DNA from: Desulfobulbus elongatus DSM 2908
GTDB taxonomy: Bacteria; Desulfobacterota; Desulfobulbia; Desulfobulbales; Desulfobulbaceae
DNA length: 64,000 nucleotides
Assembly (NCBI RefSeq): GCF_000621145.1
Contig: NZ_JHZB01000003.1
Location: 62,001-126,000, forward strand
Direction of reading: 5' to 3'
Under the pieces are notes generated by a model that ran no database searches, was not told the origin of the DNA, and was given only the letters and a program-made list of their open reading frames with translations. A program made the position numbers and the translations under genes. Below are positions 61,232 through 64,000 of the stretch, piece after piece. Positions within the stretch are counted from its first letter, which is position 1. Each line of letters starts with the position of its first letter.

Positions 61232-62980
61232 TCAGGCAAGGACGCTGAGGGTGCCGACGGCGGCTTCGTCGCCGGCGATGTCGTCAGCTTCCTGGGTGAA
61301 ATCCGATTGGCCGGCGGCGGTGTGGCTCGGGGACGGAGCCGGTTGCCGCCAGGCGTTGCTTTCCTGGAATCGTTCGCCGCCGGTCTGGCCGTGCGCGGCG
61401 ACCGAGACCTCGACCTGCTGCAGGTGCAGGCCCTGCTGCTCCAGGGCCTCGCGCAACCGGGGCAGATGCCGGTCGATCATTTCCTGGGCCTGGGGGCTCT
61501 GGGCCACGATATGCGCCTTGATGTTGTCCTGGGCCACCTTGATCTCCAGCCGCAACTCCCCTAATTCCTGCGGATAGAGTCGGAGGTTGACCGTTCCGGT
61601 CTCGAGCTGTTTGTTGACCGAGAAGCGGGCGATGATCTGGTCGACCACGGTCCCGTCGGGCACGGTCATCCCGGACGGCAGGTGCAAGGCGACCGAGGAG
61701 ATCGGGGTGCTGCCGGTCGGCTGCTGGCTCGGCCCCGGCTGCTGATGGGCGAAGAGCAGCGACGCCGTTTCCTGGCCGGTAACCGGCTGCGGTTTCGGGG
61801 CTGCGCCGTGTTCACCGGCCGTGGCGGCCGTCTTCGCCGTATCGGCGGCGTTCACCGTCTCCTGCTGCCCGGTCTGGGGCGTGCCGGCCGCTGCCGGCTG
61901 CTTTTCCCCTTCCGGCGCGGTGCCGCCGGGCTCCTTGGGCAGGCGGGAACGGATGTAGTTGCCGTTCACGTCGAGCGGCTCTTGTTCCGAAATCTTCAGG
62001 GTCGAGCCGGTGCTGTCGCTGCCGGCTGCTTCTTCGTCCTGGGCATTCCCCTGGTGGATGGTGATGATCTGGCCGTAGGTGTTTTGCACGATCAGGGGAT
62101 TGCCGGATCTCGCCTGTCCATCCGGCGTCAGCCCGGCCTCGGCGGACGAGGCGGCGGGAAGGGGTGCGGTCCCGGTGTGCGGTCCGGCCGTTTGCGCTCC
62201 GGTGGCCGTGGTCGCGGTTTGCTGGGGTTGTGGCGCGCTTTTGCCGGTATTGTCGATCACGAAACCGGCGGCGGGCGACGCAGCGGCCCGGTTGCCGGTA
62301 TCAGCGGCCTGGCCGGCGGCAACGGGCATGGCCCGGCTGCCGTCCGTCTGGGGCGTCGGCAGCTCCTGTGCCACCGTCGGTAGCTCCGGTGCCACCGGAT
62401 GGCCGTTCGCGCGGGTCGATGGCTGCTCCGGTCCGGCCGGCATGCCGATCTGCGGGACGGAAGGGGGCTGGACCGCCGTTTGCGCGATCGGCGGTACGTC
62501 GGCGGTGCTGGTGGTGGCACTGGTGGCGGTCGAGGCGTTGCCGGCGGTCAGGTCGGCCAGCAGTCGGGCCATGGCCGATTCGGCGCCCTGGCCGGCGGCA
62601 AGGGCGGCCCCCTGATTGGTGGCCGTCACCGCGGCATCGGCTGGCGGTACGGACGCGGGATCCGGATTCGCAGCGGGCGGCCCCGCCGCATCGGCGGTCG
62701 TTCCGTTCAGGCCTGTCGCGGTGAGCAAGGAATCGCCCTGGCCGGCCGCCGTCTGGTCCGCGCCGGTTTTTTCCGTCTCCGGAGACGAGTCCTGGGCATG
62801 GCGGCTGCGCGGGTGTTTCGTGGAGGCACCGGCCCGGGACGATGAAGCGGAGGTCTGCTGATCCGTCGCGGCCTTCAGATGGGAGGCAAACATGCCTTCC
62901 TTGCCCGTTTTGGCCGATGCCGCCGCCGGTGGGGCGGCGGAGGGCATGTCGACGGGAACGCTTGCAAGTGCTTGGGGCAT
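61232..62980 (-). CDS. fliK: Flagellar hook-length control protein FliK
   Basis: A 582-residue exported ruler. The N-terminal 430 residues are disordered and Ala/Pro/Thr/Gly/Gln-rich. The C-terminal domain (about 440-535) has TGTVNLRLYPQELGELRLEIKVAQDNIKAHIV and REALEQQGLHLQQVEVSV, which match the family core that acts on FlhB. The ATG overlaps the motE stop by one base. Position before flgD is typical. Confidence 0.93.
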   Translation of the reverse strand: MPQALASVPVDMPSAAPPAAASAKTGKEGMFASHLKAATDQQTSASSSRAGASTKHPRSRHAQDSSPETEKTGADQTAAGQGDSLLTATGLNGTTADAAGPPAANPDPASVPPADAAVTATNQGAALAAGQGAESAMARLLADLTAGNASTATSATTSTADVPPIAQTAVQPPSVPQIGMPAGPEQPSTRANGHPVAPELPTVAQELPTPQTDGSRAMPVAAGQAADTGNRAAASPAAGFVIDNTGKSAPQPQQTATTATGAQTAGPHTGTAPLPAASSAEAGLTPDGQARSGNPLIVQNTYGQIITIHQGNAQDEEAAGSDSTGSTLKISEQEPLDVNGNYIRSRLPKEPGGTAPEGEKQPAAAGTPQTGQQETVNAADTAKTAATAGEHGAAPKPQPVTGQETASLLFAHQQPGPSQQPTGSTPISSVALHLPSGMTVPDGTVVDQIIARFSVNKQLETGTVNLRLYPQELGELRLEIKVAQDNIKAHIVAQSPQAQEMIDRHLPRLREALEQQGLHLQQVEVSVAAHGQTGGERFQESNAWRQPAPSPSHTAAGQSDFTQEADDIAGDEAAVGTLSVLA

Positions 62981-63495
62981 TATCGGATGTCCAGGGTGGA
63001 AAAGCCGGTTGTCAATTTGGCTGCCTTGTCCCGTTCCATGTTGCCGAGGATTTTGGCGGCGGATTTGGTCTTCATTTTGCCCAGAATGGCGATCGCCAGT
63101 TCCTGATCCACCGAACCGAGAACCATGGCGGCCTTTTCGGCGGTCATCTTTTCGTAAACCTTGGCGAGCTCCCCGATCCGTTTCTGCTCCTCGACGCTTT
63201 TTTGCTCGAGAAGTTTTTCGACCCGAACCCGGAGTTGGTTGAGCTGTTCGATTTTCTTATCGACCTCGCCTTCCAATCTCTTTAGTTCGTTTTTCTTGCT
63301 CTCCAACTCCTCGCGTTCGCGGGCAAAGGGCGCGCCGCCGGCCTGAAGGCTCTCCATGATCCGCCGCTCCTCCACCGAGCCGTACTGTTGTTCCTGGGAC
63401 GATTGGGGATCGGGGGCGGCGTTCTTTTCCTCGGCGAACGCCGGCAGCAGGAAGGAGAAAAGAACCAGGCCGGCAAGGAAAAACATTCTGTTCAT
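62980..63495 (-). CDS. MotE-like / MgtE-N domain flagellar protein
   Basis: A 171-residue secreted or periplasmic protein. Signal peptide 1-21 (ending PAFA). A coiled coil (about 55-115, Glu/Lys-rich) precedes a C-terminal MgtE intracellular-N-like domain: YEKMTAEKAAMVLGSVDQELAIAILGKMKTKSAAKIL. This layout matches MotE/YlxF-type proteins, which support stator or motor function, located between fliJ and fliK. The exact role is inferred. Confidence 0.85.
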   Translation of the reverse strand: MNRMFFLAGLVLFSFLLPAFAEEKNAAPDPQSSQEQQYGSVEERRIMESLQAGGAPFAREREELESKKNELKRLEGEVDKKIEQLNQLRVRVEKLLEQKSVEEQKRIGELAKVYEKMTAEKAAMVLGSVDQELAIAILGKMKTKSAAKILGNMERDKAAKLTTGFSTLDIR

Positions 63496-63543
63496 GGGAC
63501 GCTCCGGGCGATGATGCGGGGAAGGCGGTTCGGAAGGCCGGCG

Positions 63544-63984
63544 CTAGCGCTGCCTGCGCTCGTGGGAAAGCACGGCGATTTCGTCGAGCATGGCCAGCTC
63601 CTTCTTCTCCAGGAATTTGGCATAGGCGGCATCCTGCTGTTCCTGCAATTTTTCCATGATCTTTCTCTCCTTGCTCCTCTTCACCAGCACCTGCCGTTTC
63701 TTGGCCACCTGGGCCTGTTGTTTGGCGAGTTCGGTGCGGCGCGACTCGATCAATTCGTGCACCAGGTCGATCCGGGAGGCGAACAGGCGCAGCCGGTCGA
63801 CCGTGGTTCCCTGTTCCTGGTCCCGCCGCTGGTCGGCATGCAGGTCGGCCAATTCCTTTTCGGTCCGCAGCAGCGCTTCCTGAAGCCGCGCCTCGGCCTC
63901 CAGGGCCTGATGCAGGGCCTGCCGGGCCGCATCCTCGAGCTGCCGGCGGTAGTTGAGCACCGCGTGCATGGTGAACGGCTTCAT
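63544..63984 (-). CDS. fliJ: Flagellar export chaperone/stalk protein FliJ
   Basis: A 146-residue coiled-coil protein, almost all helix and rich in Glu, Gln, Lys and Arg. It starts MKPFTMHAVLNYRRQLEDAARQ, and the later region RRTELAKQQAQVAKKRQVLVKRSKERKIMEKL is typical. FliJ joins the FliI ATPase to FlhA. Its ATG overlaps the stop of a gene that enters from beyond the right edge. Confidence 0.9.
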   Translation of the reverse strand: MKPFTMHAVLNYRRQLEDAARQALHQALEAEARLQEALLRTEKELADLHADQRRDQEQGTTVDRLRLFASRIDLVHELIESRRTELAKQQAQVAKKRQVLVKRSKERKIMEKLQEQQDAAYAKFLEKKELAMLDEIAVLSHERRQR

Positions 63985-64000
63985 TCGGCGTCGTCCCCGG
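63981..64000 (-). CDS. End of an upstream gene, probably fliI
   Basis: The last five codons (reading GDDAE then TGA) of a minus-strand gene that continues past 64000. Its stop overlaps the fliJ ATG by four bases. Flagellar gene order makes fliI likely, but the few residues cannot show it. Confidence 0.4.

Overview
The window is GC-rich, densely packed bacterial chromosome with no rRNA, tRNA, CRISPR array, insertion sequence or prophage that I can see. The gene set suggests a motile, polarly flagellated Desulfobacterota (old Deltaproteobacteria), plausibly near Desulfobulbales. Supporting points are a stand-alone GNAT-type N-acetylglutamate synthase, MglA/MglB proteins, a FliW-CsrA pair and FlhF/FlhG. 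The taxon is an inference from family resemblance, not a search result.

Region 1 (1-15405) is mostly plus-strand housekeeping. It holds a small membrane protein, an argA-type acetyltransferase, secA with a clear terminator, a short unknown protein, and a minus-strand phosphodiesterase and cardiolipin synthase. Then come argJ, a CYTH/CHAD protein, a ParA-like ATPase, a SixA-like phosphatase, a small cysteine-containing protein, avtA, a DUF4177-type protein and the two permeases YejB/YejE.

Region 2 (15461-27336, minus strand) starts with a G-protein module: a roadblock/LC7 protein (MglB-like), an MglA-like GTPase and a 919-residue acidic repeat protein. A short FlhB-C protein paired with a second FliK-like protein, two PilZ proteins, a FliT/FlgN-like chaperone, fliS, fliD, flaG and flagellin fliC1 follow.

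Region 3 (27620-36400) is a probable flagellin-modification island lying between the two flagellin genes. It holds TPR proteins, glycosyltransferases, three SAM methyltransferases, a UDP-glucuronate decarboxylase and a 69-residue unknown protein.

Region 4 (36474-64000, minus strand) is the main flagellar block. Read along the minus strand it is: end of a gene (probably fliI), fliJ, motE-like, fliK, flgD, flgE; then fliL-M-N-O-P-Q-R, flhB, flhA, flhF, flhG, fliA, a DUF2802-like protein, flgF, flgG, flgA, flgH, flgI, flgJ; then a DUF5610-like protein, flgM, flgN, flgK, flgL, csrA, fliW; then flagellin fliC2.

Regulation can partly be read from the DNA. A sigma-54 promoter lies before fliL. Sigma-28 promoters lie before the flgM/flgK operon and both flagellins. 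Strong intrinsic terminators follow both flagellins and fliW. Both flagellin leaders carry two GGA hairpins, one of them on the Shine-Dalgarno or start codon, next to a csrA-fliW pair. This suggests a FliW-CsrA-flagellin homeostatic switch.
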